Below, in pieces: positions 36,209 to 45,902 of a stretch of 60,000 nt of DNA. The stretch's first letter is position 1, and every line of letters begins with the position of its first letter. This DNA is from Polytrichum commune (Eukaryota; Streptophyta; Polytrichopsida; Polytrichales; Polytrichaceae): assembly GCA_950295325.1 (NCBI GenBank), contig OX485804.1, forward strand, positions 9,674,001 to 9,734,000. Reading direction: 5' to 3'. The notes beneath the pieces are model-generated. The model was not told the origin of the DNA, did not search any database, and was given only the letters and a program-made list of their open reading frames with translations. The position numbers and the translations under genes were made by a program.

Positions 36209-38806
36209 GGGGGGGACCGCACCCAGGGGTCTCAGGCTGGAGACGGTGCTCTAACCGGGGAAAAGGGTGAAACGGGGGCCGCAGCACCCGGGTCCAAATT
36301 GGCCCGCCTGTAGGGGTATCAGAGGTGTGGCTGGGCCATTAGTCTCCCGGAAAACGGACACCTTCACAGAGAAGTGAGGGTTTTCAAACGGTGCCCACAA
36401 TGAACTTTAGGCGCGGTCGTGGATGAAAACGCGCTCCCGGAGGACAGACTCTGTCCAAGCGCTGTCCGTCACAGTCGACGGGGGCGTCGTCCCCGCAAGC
36501 ACGACGCGTAGGGTTTGCGTCGAACTCCTGGAGTTTGCTTCGCGCGGGAGCTTTGCCTGATGCCACGCCAACATCTGCAGCAGGAAGCTGAGCTGCGTGC
36601 AGGGCGTCTGGGTTCTGCGCTTGTGGCCGTTGCGAATGCGTGAGGCCCTGCGGGGACGTCAAGTTTGAGGAGCGTGCTGGAGATTGGGAGTCTGGACGGG
36701 AGACTCGGCGTGCGTTTGGGGGTTCGAACGCGGAGGGACGCCGTGTTGCGAAATCTGTAGTTCAAACCATTCTGGTGAGTGGGTTGTGGTTGCTCTCTTG
36801 GAATTTGAATGCACAGACGCTATGCTTGCGGGTCCGCTTGGTCGTTGCCCTCCCGTCAAGGTTGCATGCAATCCGGATTGTCGGGCCTAGTGCTCCGGGA
36901 CGCCTGTTTGTGGTGACGATTCGCCTGCAGTCATCCCTGGAAATATGTCGCCATTTCCTCCCATTGTCTCCACTTCCCTCTGTTCCGCTCCTTCTGTGTT
37001 GTTTTAGGGTTCCCCAATTCCCGTGCGTGCACGCGCTGTCGGGATGGTAATCCCCCCTGAGGTCCACGGGTTTATGGCGTTCCGCCCTGTCTCTCTTGCG
37101 ATTCTCCTCATGCTCTGGCGGTCCCTGTTGCGGGTGGCGTCTCCTTCCACCATTGGTATGCGTGCCGCAACCTCCTCCCCATTTGTTTGCAGCAAGTTAT
37201 TCGTCGTGCACTTGCATGTGCGGGTTTCCAGTCTGGTTGCCCTTCGTGCCCGCACGGTGTCTGCCGATTCATTGTTCCACCAAACCGTCCAACGTCGCTG
37301 TTCGCGTCACGCGATCTGCTGTGCGGGTTTTGTGCACGCTGCTGCAGATGTACACTACCTTTGCGGGGTGGAAGCCGGCATTGCATTGCTCTCTGCTGTG
37401 GACGGGCATTTCTGCTGCAGAATGTGGCTAGCTTCCCCGTCCTGCTCCACAGCAATCCTTCGTTTCACGCATCCGTCCTCTTCTGTGCTCTCCGATGCCT
37501 CGATCTTCCTCCACAGTTCACCTGCTTCCACGTTCGTCTGCCACCTTGCCAATGGTATTGCAGCCACCTTGTGGCGGAGGTTTCTCTGCACCTGCATTTG
37601 CCTATGTGCGCAAATGCCCCCTCCATGCTTCAATTCTTGCATTCCAAACGGTGCTGCAACCCCGAATGTGTATCTGGGTTCAAGGTTCCATTTCTTGCAA
37701 TTTGCCTTCATGCACCTCCCCACTGCATTCCGTCCCTTCTCTCCTGTTCTTGGCCTTGCCTGCTTTTAATGACAACCTGTTTGTGTAGGTTTTCGCATTT
37801 TCCAGGCATTGCGGTTGATGCCGCCCTCGTTCATGGTTTTCAATCCTGGTCTTTTGTATTGCTCTTGGGTGCAATGTCGTGGGTTCGATCTGCGTTCGGA
37901 GTGTGGGGCAATTCTGTGCATTGCGGGAGTTATCGCCTTCCGTGCTGCCCAGCTCCTTCCGCATTCATTGCGGGCCGCCTGGAATTCCATGCTTCGAGGT
38001 TTGCGCGCTCCTTGCACGTGGGGACTGTGTGCAGCATCCATCCCACCATTTAGCAGGTCTCCTTCACATGCTGTTGCTTGTTCGCAGACATTTGCGTTTC
38101 TATCAAATTCGGTGCGCTTCCATGCATTTTCTGCCGTTTGTCCCTCCACATGTGCCGCAGTTTGAGTGCGTTCCGCAATGCAGGCCATTTTCCCCACCAC
38201 GTCCCATGAAGCCTGGAGTTGTGTGCCTGCCCCGGCATTCACATCGGTTTGTGCGGCGGACCACATACACAGGAGCTTCGCAGTCATTGTTCTTTTTCAA
38301 TCTTCAAATCTATGCGTTGGTTTTATCTTTGGTGTTGGTTCCCTTCTCACCGCATGCCAGTATTGTTTGCTCCAATGTCTTTCAAATGCAATAATAACAC
38401 AAATCCCCGCACTTGTTTTGTGTATGCTTTCGCGGGGAGGAGGGGCGTGGGTGGTTGGTAACATGTGCCCGCTGCCACACAGCGTCTGCATTGCGATGTT
38501 TCTGCGCGTAGGCTGCGAATTGTATTCGCGCGTCGCCCACATTCTGTGCGCTGTCGGCGCAATATTGGAGAATCGCGTGTTCCGTCTGTGCGTGGATGTG
38601 TTCATGGCGTCTGTGGGGTTTGCAGCATTGGTGTGTTCTGCCTTTTATAATTTTTGACATTCTGTCTCGCCTGCCAGGGCAATTCTGATGGGGTTTGCAG
38701 CATTGGTGTGTTCTGCCTTTTATATTTGTTTACATTCTGTCTCGCCTGCCAGGGCATTTCTGACTGTGGCCGCACCGTCTGTAATGTTCAGGCCATTCCA
38801 TAAGCG
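36209..38806. other. Left non-coding part of the PIF/Harbinger element
   Basis: GC-rich. Many long overlapping frames exist on both strands (up to 288 codons). They are cysteine-rich on one strand and arginine/threonine-rich on the other, lack any motif and overlap in several frames, which is what stop-poor GC-rich DNA gives by chance. It probably serves as the promoter and leader of the Myb-like gene. Confidence 0.55.
38613..38764. repeat. 76-bp tandem duplication
   Basis: Units at 38613-38688 and 38689-38764 (tggggtttgcagcattggtg ... ctgccagggca) differ at only a few bases, so the duplication is recent. It lies just upstream of the Myb-like start codon. Confidence 0.92.
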
Positions 38807-40109
38807 ATGGAGGACATCGCAGATTTGGGGGCAGACTTCCTGTATCCCTCCACTCAAGTTCCAGTGGAGGCGGATGTTGACCATGTAGCAGGCTGTCCAG
38901 ACAGCGAGTCCCTGTTATCCCCAGGTGTTGTGGCCGGACGAGGACGTTCAAGGGGCAGAGCATGTGGCACACGTTCTTTGTCGGGACCTTCAGCATCGCA
39001 ATGTTCGCTCCCACACAAAGTACGCGGTCCGAACTGGACTGAGGCTGAGATGCTCGTTCTCATAGGTCAGAAACGTATAGAATGGGATGGGAGGCACAAC
39101 TGCAGCCAACCTTCTTTGGCGAAGTTTGTCTATGGCACAACAGCGTGGAAATTGGTGTTGGCTGGATGCATGTCTGTGGTGGGCTTCCGTGTGAGGGATG
39201 CGGACCAGCTCACAAACAAGTGGGATGGTCTGATCAAGGACTACAAGAAATTGAAGGATTACATAGAGGGTACAGGTTCGGCGAATTGGTGGGGGATGAA
39301 TAGAGGAGAAGAGAGATTTGTGTAAGACCAGAAAATTGCCTTTAGAGTTTAGTGAGTGCATGTACACCGAAATGGAAAACTTTGTGGGTAAACGTCAAAT
39401 ATTTGGACGCGCAACAGATGTGGTGGACTCGGACCGCATTGCTTCACCGCCAGCCAAGCACCTTGGCCGCTCACCACCCTCTCCACGTCCAGCTGCCTTT
39501 GTGGGAGTGGGCAGCCCTGCCACAAGCTCCACAACCGCACCCAGCCCTCCCGCGTGTGGAACACCTGGAGACGACATGCCAGGTTCCACTGGTTGCAAGC
39601 GCAAAGCAGTGGGCACCGACAACCTTGTGGATTTTGTCAAAGACTTCAACTACGAGTACCTCGCACGAGTGGAGGCGCAAGAGAAAGACAAACACTCTTG
39701 GAGGACACAAGTGATGGCACTGGACACGGCACGTGAAGCAAGAATTGCAAACAAAGAGGCCGAAGGTTTCAACATGGACAAGAAACTTTATGAATTGGAG
39801 GTGGAAAGGACGAGGAATTTGGGCAACATGACAAGCGCGTTGCTAATGTTGGCGTCATCCATGGACACTCTTACAAGGTTGTGTGTGAACCCTTTAACTC
39901 TATGTCCTTTGGCTGCCATGGACGTCATGCTCTCCGTGGATGTCTACCTATGTACTCGGAGTTCTGTATGCGTACTAGATAGTCCAAGAGGTCCTCTCTT
40001 GCCATCTTCCCTTCCAACAATGTTCTTTCCTCGCTCACCAAGCCCATTGGCCGTGGGGGTAGAAAGACTTCAGCCTCATCCCTGGGGGTGTAGTCGTCCA
40101 CATCCATAG
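38807..40109 (+). CDS. Myb/SANT-like (trihelix-type) DNA-binding protein of the PIF/Harbinger element, frameshifted
   Basis: The frame from 38807 runs to a stop at 39323-39325 (172 aa). It contains a Myb/SANT-like domain at about residues 70-165: NWTEAEMLVLIGQKRIEW, a long variable stretch, then DADQLTNKWDGLIKDYKKLKDY and NWWGMN. The +1 frame then continues the family pattern: EEKRDLCKTRKLPLEF, a proline/serine-rich linker, DFVKDFNYEYL, and a helical C-terminus with REARIANKEAEGFNMDKKLYELEVERT. An extra base around 39303-39306 would explain the switch; an unrecognised intron is the alternative. In this superfamily the Myb-like protein binds the element ends and helps bring in the transposase. 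The last part (from 39925) runs antisense over the transposase 3' end. A possible donor AAG|GTTGTG near 39878 suggests the true C-terminus may be spliced differently. Confidence 0.75.
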
Positions 40110-41742
40110 GCGGTAGGTTGCATTCGGCTAGTATTTGGTCAAGTGTGCGGTCTTTGCTTGCTAGGAGGATGTTGTGCAACACACAACAACTGTGGATAAC
40201 TGTTGGCAAGAACTCAAGTTTTAAAGACGACTTCCCTCCAATTTCTTTGAATCTGGCTTTTAGTATACCAAAACCTCGCTCCACGCTCATGCGTGTCGAA
40301 GAGTGCTTGCGGTTGAACCAAGCCTCCTCGTTTGTGATTGGCATTCCCATGGGCCCCATCTTGTATGGTGTTATGCACCAGGTTAGAAGGGGGTACCCAC
40401 GATCAGCCACTATGTACGGCGGAAATGGTAGTGCTGCAGGCCAAGTCATGGGATCGTCGTGAAAGCCTCCCATGACGCCCAACTCAACCTTTCGATATAG
40501 CTCGGTAGACTTGAAGTGGGCGCTATCATGCAGTGACCCCGGGGGCCCCGTGTTCACGGACGTGAAGTAGCACTTGCTATCCACGACCCCTTGTAGCAAA
40601 ATGGAGAATGACTTGTAGCGGTTACGGTGATCGGCCGCCACGATGCTATTGGGTGGGGCTGCAATGTACACGTGAGTGCCATCGATAGCACCGATGCAGT
40701 TGGGCATCCATTGTTTGGACTGGAAGGCGGCTGTAACCCTCGCCAACCTTCGTCCAACTGGCCAAGCTATGAGGTGACCGAATTGGACGCTTATTGCCGA
40801 GCACACTCGGCGCAGGATTCCGTGGACGGTCGATTTCCCTAGTGCGGCCTTGTCGGCGACTAGAGGTATGCACACACCATGCATGAGTTTGAACAATGTC
40901 ACGACAACCTTCTTCTCCACTCCAATAGGTTCTCTCCAATGTGTGTGTTGTCCTTGTATGAAAGGACGCAAATCGTGCACTAGCCTGTCGAATGTCACCC
41001 TCCGCATTCTTAGAATGTCGTAGAACATGTCCGGAGTGTAGATGTTGAACAAGTATTCTTCAAACCAGCATGTGGAACGGGGCTTCACGTACCACTTTGC
41101 ATTCAGGACTTGCAAGTGCCAAGCTAGAAGGTCATGGAGTTGTTTCTCGTGTGGGTGAGGCAAAACGTCGTTGTCGGGTTCATGCCTTGGGTGCGCCATG
41201 TGGTCGGCCCCGACACCTACGTTGTCACCCCCCCGCTTTGATTTTTTCCTAGATGAAAGATGAGCACCGCTTCCCTCCAATGACGCACTCTGGATGTGCA
41301 ACATAACAACCGCCATGTCAATGATCGCCATAATGATAGGAACCATGGCCGCAACACTAGCTGCGGTGATTGATTGTTGGGGTGGTGGAAGGTGTAGGGG
41401 TATGTTGGTTGCTGGGCCACCACGCGACCCAGGAGCTGTGAATGCATTCGCACCCGGAGCCGGGGGAGGAGACCAATCGTCGCCTGTGGCAGACAACGGG
41501 CTGCGGGGGAACGCTGGAAGGAGCTGTGGAGGCCGAACTCCACTTGCAGAAGGAGGAGGATCCAGGTCAGGGGAGCAGAGAGGACGGTCTTCAAGTTCGG
41601 AGCCACGCTGAGTTGCCCCAGTCTCCCTCGCATGTGGAGCCTTCAAAAACAAATCCCGGAGCCATAAGCAGGTGTTAGTGTGTTTCATGGCGATGCGCCC
41701 AGGACTATGCACTCGGTAGGAGTGGAGGGCAGTATGTGCCAT
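39925..41742 (-). CDS. PIF/Harbinger DDE transposase, intact, 605 aa
   Basis: One uninterrupted frame. Residues 205-590 match plant PIF/Harbinger (HARBI1-like) transposases: FDRLVHDLRPFI (251-262), a helix-turn-helix-like segment GKSTVHGILRRVCSAI (302-317), and the DDE catalytic core. In the core, D354 lies in IGAIDGTHVYI, D447 in IVADRGYPL and E488 in SVERGFGILKARF. YKSFSILLQGVVDSK, GPPGSLHDSAHF and CCVLHNIL are further family motifs. The enzyme cuts the element ends and reinserts at TTA/TAA. The N-terminal 200 residues are unusual: a proline-rich region, then a strongly hydrophobic stretch at about 126-150, then a basic cluster (SSRKKSKRGG). The ATG at 41742 is the first in frame, but the conserved part would tolerate a later start. 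It converges on the Myb-like gene. Confidence 0.93.
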   Translation of the reverse strand: MAHTALHSYRVHSPGRIAMKHTNTCLWLRDLFLKAPHARETGATQRGSELEDRPLCSPDLDPPPSASGVRPPQLLPAFPRSPLSATGDDWSPPPAPGANAFTAPGSRGGPATNIPLHLPPPQQSITAASVAAMVPIIMAIIDMAVVMLHIQSASLEGSGAHLSSRKKSKRGGDNVGVGADHMAHPRHEPDNDVLPHPHEKQLHDLLAWHLQVLNAKWYVKPRSTCWFEEYLFNIYTPDMFYDILRMRRVTFDRLVHDLRPFIQGQHTHWREPIGVEKKVVVTLFKLMHGVCIPLVADKAALGKSTVHGILRRVCSAISVQFGHLIAWPVGRRLARVTAAFQSKQWMPNCIGAIDGTHVYIAAPPNSIVAADHRNRYKSFSILLQGVVDSKCYFTSVNTGPPGSLHDSAHFKSTELYRKVELGVMGGFHDDPMTWPAALPFPPYIVADRGYPLLTWCITPYKMGPMGMPITNEEAWFNRKHSSTRMSVERGFGILKARFKEIGGKSSLKLEFLPTVIHSCCVLHNILLASKDRTLDQILAECNLPPMDVDDYTPRDEAEVFLPPRPMGLVSEERTLLEGKMAREDLLDYLVRIQNSEYIGRHPRRA

Positions 41743-43186
41743 TTTGATTGTATATAGGTGTGTATACGCTTAGAAGAGCAGCACTGAGTGTGCAGACACA
41801 TGACGGTCCCGCATGCAAGACATAAGACTGTCAGACACACATGGCAAAGAATAAAAATCCCATTTTGTGCAGCAACGTTGTGTGTCTATGTGATGCTGGA
41901 TGTGTATGCATTTTGTTGTTGTTAGGATGTATGGAGCACAGACAGGATTGTTATAGTGAATGACGAACGTGACTGCAGGCATGACAAACGGTGTAAACAA
42001 TGACTGTGAAGTACGACAATCCTGTTTGCAGGCAAAAATGTTACATGCAACAGAAGCATTTCACGACAGCCCGAAAGCAAATGAACGAAAACCCAGCTGC
42101 ACAGAAACATTGAACGACTGACATGAAGCGTTCGGTCGCGTCAATTGCGATGCAGAGCACGAAATGCAAGGGACAGACCAAAAATTGACTAGGATGATGT
42201 GTAGACGCAACCTGCAGTGGACTCTTGGGTCCGATACGAACCCACACGCAAGACCACAGATCAATCACCACGACAGAGGCCTCCCAGCATGGAAGAAGAA
42301 GGCTGGAGGTCGCAAACAAAGAATTCCACCGCGGCTGCCTGCATGCAGACTAGCTGGGTGGGAGTAATGGCCAGTGCAGCATGAAATGGCAACAAAAAAG
42401 TTCAATTGCAGATGGAAGCTCACAACTGGGAGGACTGAAATGACACTGATGGACGGCAGGTGGAGGGAACGGGAAGTGAATGCAGCTGTGGAGAAACATT
42501 GAACGATTGACATGAAGCGGTCGCTCGCGTCAACTGCGATGTAGAGCACGAAATGTAAGGGTCAGACCAAAAATTGACTAGGATGATGTGCAGACGCAAA
42601 CTGCAGTGGACTCCTGTGTCTGATACGAACCCACACGGAAAAGCACAGATCAATCACCACGATAGAGCCCTCCCAGCCTGCAAGAAGAAGGTTGGAGGTC
42701 GCACACAAAGAATTCCACCGCGACTGCCTACGTGCAGACCAGCTGGGTGGGAGTAATGGCCAGTGCAGCATGAAATGGCAACCAAAAAGTTCAATTGCAG
42801 ATGGAAGCTCCCAACTGGGAGGACTGCAATGACACTGACGGGCGGCAGGTGGAGGGAACGGGAGGTGAATGCAGGGGCATCATGTCGATACCAACATAAA
42901 TGACCACTTTCGCGCAGCAGAAAAGAAGGCAGACACGAAGGCTCGCAAGGAGAACTCAGAAGGACGGCTTCCAGGAAAAAAAAGGAGCACACAGAAACCG
43001 AATGCAAATGGCGGCATGGGGAGGGGGCAGAAAAGGCAGACAAATCAAAGCGACACGAATTGCAGGCGAACTTATTTTGGCATTCAATGTGATGGGGCGT
43101 AGCCCACAATGGTAACAAGCAGATTGCGTCGCCCAATGGCACCAAGAGCATCTGCGGGCTCGAACAATAAGAAGGAACATCTAAAC
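41743..43186. other. Right inner noncoding part of the PIF/Harbinger element
   Basis: Upstream side of the transposase, expected to contain its promoter. It holds the 389-bp tandem duplication. Open frames here are antisense or shadow frames without motifs. Confidence 0.5.
42103..42874. repeat. 389-bp tandem duplication in the PIF/Harbinger element
   Basis: Units start agaaacattgaacga at 42103 and 42492 and end near gaatgcag. They share long runs such as accaaaaattgactaggatg and ctgggtgggagtaatggcca, with scattered substitutions. It lies upstream of the transposase and may duplicate promoter sequence. Confidence 0.9.
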
Positions 43187-43757
43187 CTAGATGCACCTGT
43201 GGGTGCATGGCCTCAAATGCGGTGTCAACTGCAGCTAGCGTGGTCCTAATGGCGTCGAACGGGTTCACTGTTGTCGTGGACTGCGTTCGGGGAAACAATT
43301 GATGCAGTCCTACATCATCGTCGCGAACCATTAGCAACATAGAGCGGCCCAGTTCGTGCGACTGCAACTCTGCCTCGCAGTCGAAACGAAGCATGAGCTC
43401 CCATAGATTGCTACAGTCCTCTTGCAACTCCCACTTGCAGTACATTTCAACCAGGGGAAGGAGTTGCACGCAAGTGGCACACAGCGAATGGTGGGAGGGA
43501 TTGCAAGCCGGATCGAAGCGGCGCCACAGCAGTTGCCCTGCACAAACACAAACAGGGGGGGATAGCTCAACGATAGAGTAGAACATCGAAACACAGAGGC
43601 CAGCAACGGAAGCGATGTAAACGACGCAAGATTGAACCAGGAGTTGAAGCACATTGATGCACCTAACTTGGAGTTCCGGAACTCAGACTCATGTGCCTCC
43701 GAGTGCGAATAATATGCATAGCAGAACAACTTGTATCCCTGCCAGTAATCCTCCACT
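43187..43757 (-). CDS. Unrecognised coding-like segment with one intron, inside the PIF/Harbinger element
   Basis: Two minus-strand segments look like spliced exons. Exon A (43663-43757) follows a polypyrimidine-TTTTTGTAG acceptor and reads VEDYWQGYKLFCYAYY, then SHSEAHESEFRNSKL. Exon B (about 43187-43537) follows a TTTGTGTTTGTGCAG acceptor and reads GQLLWRRFDPACNPSHHSLC, then VEMYCKWELQEDCSNLWELM, FDCEAELQSHELGRSM and DDDVGLHQLFPR. A donor at TTAG|GTGCAT keeps the phase exactly across the intron. Residue composition is protein-like, unlike the cysteine-rich chance frames elsewhere in the element. I do not recognise the family, cannot find a convincing first exon or stop, and cannot say whether it is a captured host fragment, an extra element gene or an upstream exon of the transposase transcript. 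Confidence 0.4.
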
Positions 43758-44954
43758 CTACAAAAAGAATTCCAACAGTCAACAAACCACACCCATGCTC
43801 GCACGGGGAGGCTCAATCCCCCCAAATACGAACACAACAAACCTGCAGGCAGACATGAAAAACACGCGCGCCCAGCACATGGCGCAAGCGCAGAAGAAAC
43901 AGTCATTGTTGTGAGTACACAACAGGACAGTGTTCTCGGCAATGCATTTCGCGGAATACCCGAAAACAATCACGCAATGCACATGTACGCCGCGGGCAGG
44001 GCGGGAACTTCCTGGGATGAGCGGTCCCTGCTGCCAAGCTTGGCGAACCCTGAAGGCTGCGGCATGGACAAAGGCCCGGGCGCACGCCACGCGTATACCA
44101 AGCTTGAAGACAGGAGGGGTCGACATCCCCGGCCCTCAGGCAAGAACGTGCGCAGCCGAAAAAACACCATCAAACCCTGCAGCAAATACGAAGACCCGAT
44201 TCCGCACCGCAAACAACACTCGCAGAACCGGAGAAAAGCGCCTGTGTCGGGCTCGCCAGAACGCCCTGAAGCAACCGCCGCACGGGCGGGGGCAACCCAC
44301 ACAAGGAGCCACGACAGGCATGAAGCAGGAAGACAACGCCATACCACAGAGGCTGCAAGCATACCATCTACATGGCAGGAATTGAGGGCGCAAGAACACA
44401 ACGACATAGGAGCGGCAATTTAGGTGCAGACGCCCTGAGGCTCAACGTGGGTGACACATACACCAAGAACCCTAAACCCAACGCACAGTGATGGTGCACA
44501 CAAACAACCACGACCGAAATACAAAGCAGTCGTCACCCAAAGTGGAGCGCCCGGAGCTCGGCGTCGATCGCCGTATCCCCCTCCATCTGCAACACCTGTT
44601 CCTGCGGTATCATACGTTGTCATTCGAGCGTGGGAAGAGCGTTGCAAGCTTGCCAGCCGACGGAATGCGCAGTGCCGCAGAGGTCACGTAACATGGGGAC
44701 CAACGCAAAAATTGTGGATGAGGTCTGTTGCCAGCCGACGGAATGCGCAGTGCCGCAGAGGTCACGTAACATGGGGACCAACGGAAAAATTGTGGATGAG
44801 GTTTGTCGCTCCCGGGCACAGAGCCGGCGTGTGTGGCCTTCGGCCTGTCGCCCCCAAAATGCCACACGTAGCATCTCCTACCCGGCGCGGAGGGTCCGGG
44901 TAGGCCTTCAACCGTCCCGGTCCCGGTCCAGCACCCCCTGGTGCGGCCAGGCCC
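43758..44954. other. Right outer part of the PIF/Harbinger element
   Basis: GC-rich, no gene recognised. Ends in the right terminal inverted repeat. Contains the 78-bp tandem duplication. Confidence 0.5.
44651..44806. repeat. 78-bp tandem duplication near the right end of the PIF/Harbinger element
   Basis: Units tgccagccgacggaatgcgc... at 44651 and 44729 are nearly identical through acgtaacatggggaccaacg and attgtggatgaggt. A subterminal tandem unit could multiply transposase- or Myb-binding sites. Confidence 0.93.
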
Positions 44955-44957
44955 TAA

Positions 44958-45333
44958 TTCAAGTCCACTACATCGTTTATGACATTTAGAAATGGAAAAA
45001 ACATAAGGAAGGAAAAGAAAAGAGAAAGGTCTCGAGTTGTAGTTCTATGAAGGTCGAGTTTTTTGTACGAGGGTTTGAGGTTGCACCAAGAAAATTTGAC
45101 CTCCAGAGAACTTCCCTAGCAAAAAGTGTCGCCACGTTGGCATCCATGTCATTCTTTTTTCCAACCACCCTTGAAGTTCTCCACTCAAGAAGTCTTGGAC
45201 ATAGCAAGAGAAGAACCCATTTGTAGCAAATCGTATTGCTCCATTCCCTTAGAAGCCTTGACGGATGCACTTCTTGACCGTAGTGTAAACGGGCCCTAGG
45301 TCTTGAGCTTCAACCGGTGATTTTTCAAACTCA
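44958..45333. other. Intergenic, nothing recognised
   Basis: AT-rich DNA between the large element and the next miniature element. Confidence 0.4.
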
Positions 45334-45847
45334 AGGCCACTTCAAACACGAGCTGAGAGTTGAGAGCCGTGACCATGAAGTTGTGAGAGCCCCCCAAGAA
45401 AGTGTCCAAAGGCCATCCCAAGACACCTCCGAAATCATGTAGTGTGGTCACTGACCCTCGAGTGTAGTGTGAAGTCATATGTGATTGGACACTTAATCAC
45501 ATGCTATTTCAATGAATTTTCATTCATCCAGGTCCTCACACATGATAAAATAGAATAAACTAATGGTTGTGAGCGTCCGGAGTACCATGGTCCCCTGGTT
45601 TTGAGTTAAGCCTACCTCCAAGAGGTGGTTTTTGAAAATAGTCCAAGTGACCATGAAACATGATCCACTCGATGCCATGTAGGAATCCATGTGGACTTCT
45701 ACATCCATCTTGCATTCACATACTACTCCGGTGGTCCCTCAAGCGTAGTGTGAAGTAGCGAACTTGGACCGGCTCCGCCTTTTCCACCAATTAGAGTGCG
45801 TGAATTGTACTGGTCACGGGCTCTCAGTCTCGTGTGTGAAGTGGCGC
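45334..45847. mobile_element. Family H1 (PIF/Harbinger-like) element copy D
   Basis: Same orientation as copy A. Starts (A)GGCCACTTCAAACACGAG and ends ctcgtgtgtgaagtggcgc. TCA lies on both sides (45331-45333, 45848-45850), a variant of the usual TTA/TAA duplication. The interior is collinear with copies A and C, for example ccaagacacctccgaaatca and gttaagcctacctccaagag. Confidence 0.83.
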
Positions 45848-45902
45848 TCATCAACCAGTCCATTTTGTAACTAGCGGTTCGCCCTGTCCATTGCCTTTAT
45901 TA

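Larger units (their letters stand above)
36209..44954. mobile_element. PIF/Harbinger element, 8.7 kb, with transposase and Myb-like gene
   Basis: Base composition becomes strikingly GC-rich at about 36210 and returns to AT-rich at about 44955. At those points TAA occurs on both sides (36206-36208, 44955-44957). The terminal sequences are imperfect inverted repeats: GGGGGGGACCGCACCCAGGG on the left, and GGGCCTGGCCGCACCAGGGG reading inward from the right. Inside are an intact PIF/Harbinger DDE transposase (39925-41742, minus) and a Myb/SANT-like gene (38807-40109, plus), the two-gene content expected of this superfamily. Long noncoding flanks of 2.6 and 3.2 kb make it larger than typical members, and they contain internal tandem duplications. 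The ends differ from the H1 and H2 miniatures, so it is not their obvious parent. Confidence 0.82.

Noticed and set aside
37023-38657. Long overlapping plus-strand frames of 171-288 codons (and antisense partners)
   Set aside because: They overlap in several frames in GC-rich DNA, are cysteine-rich with no motif, and look like chance open frames in stop-poor sequence.
36209-44954. GC-rich block as bacterial contamination or organellar insertion
   Set aside because: It has plant-type transposase and Myb-like genes, terminal repeats and a TAA duplication joined to plant DNA on both sides.
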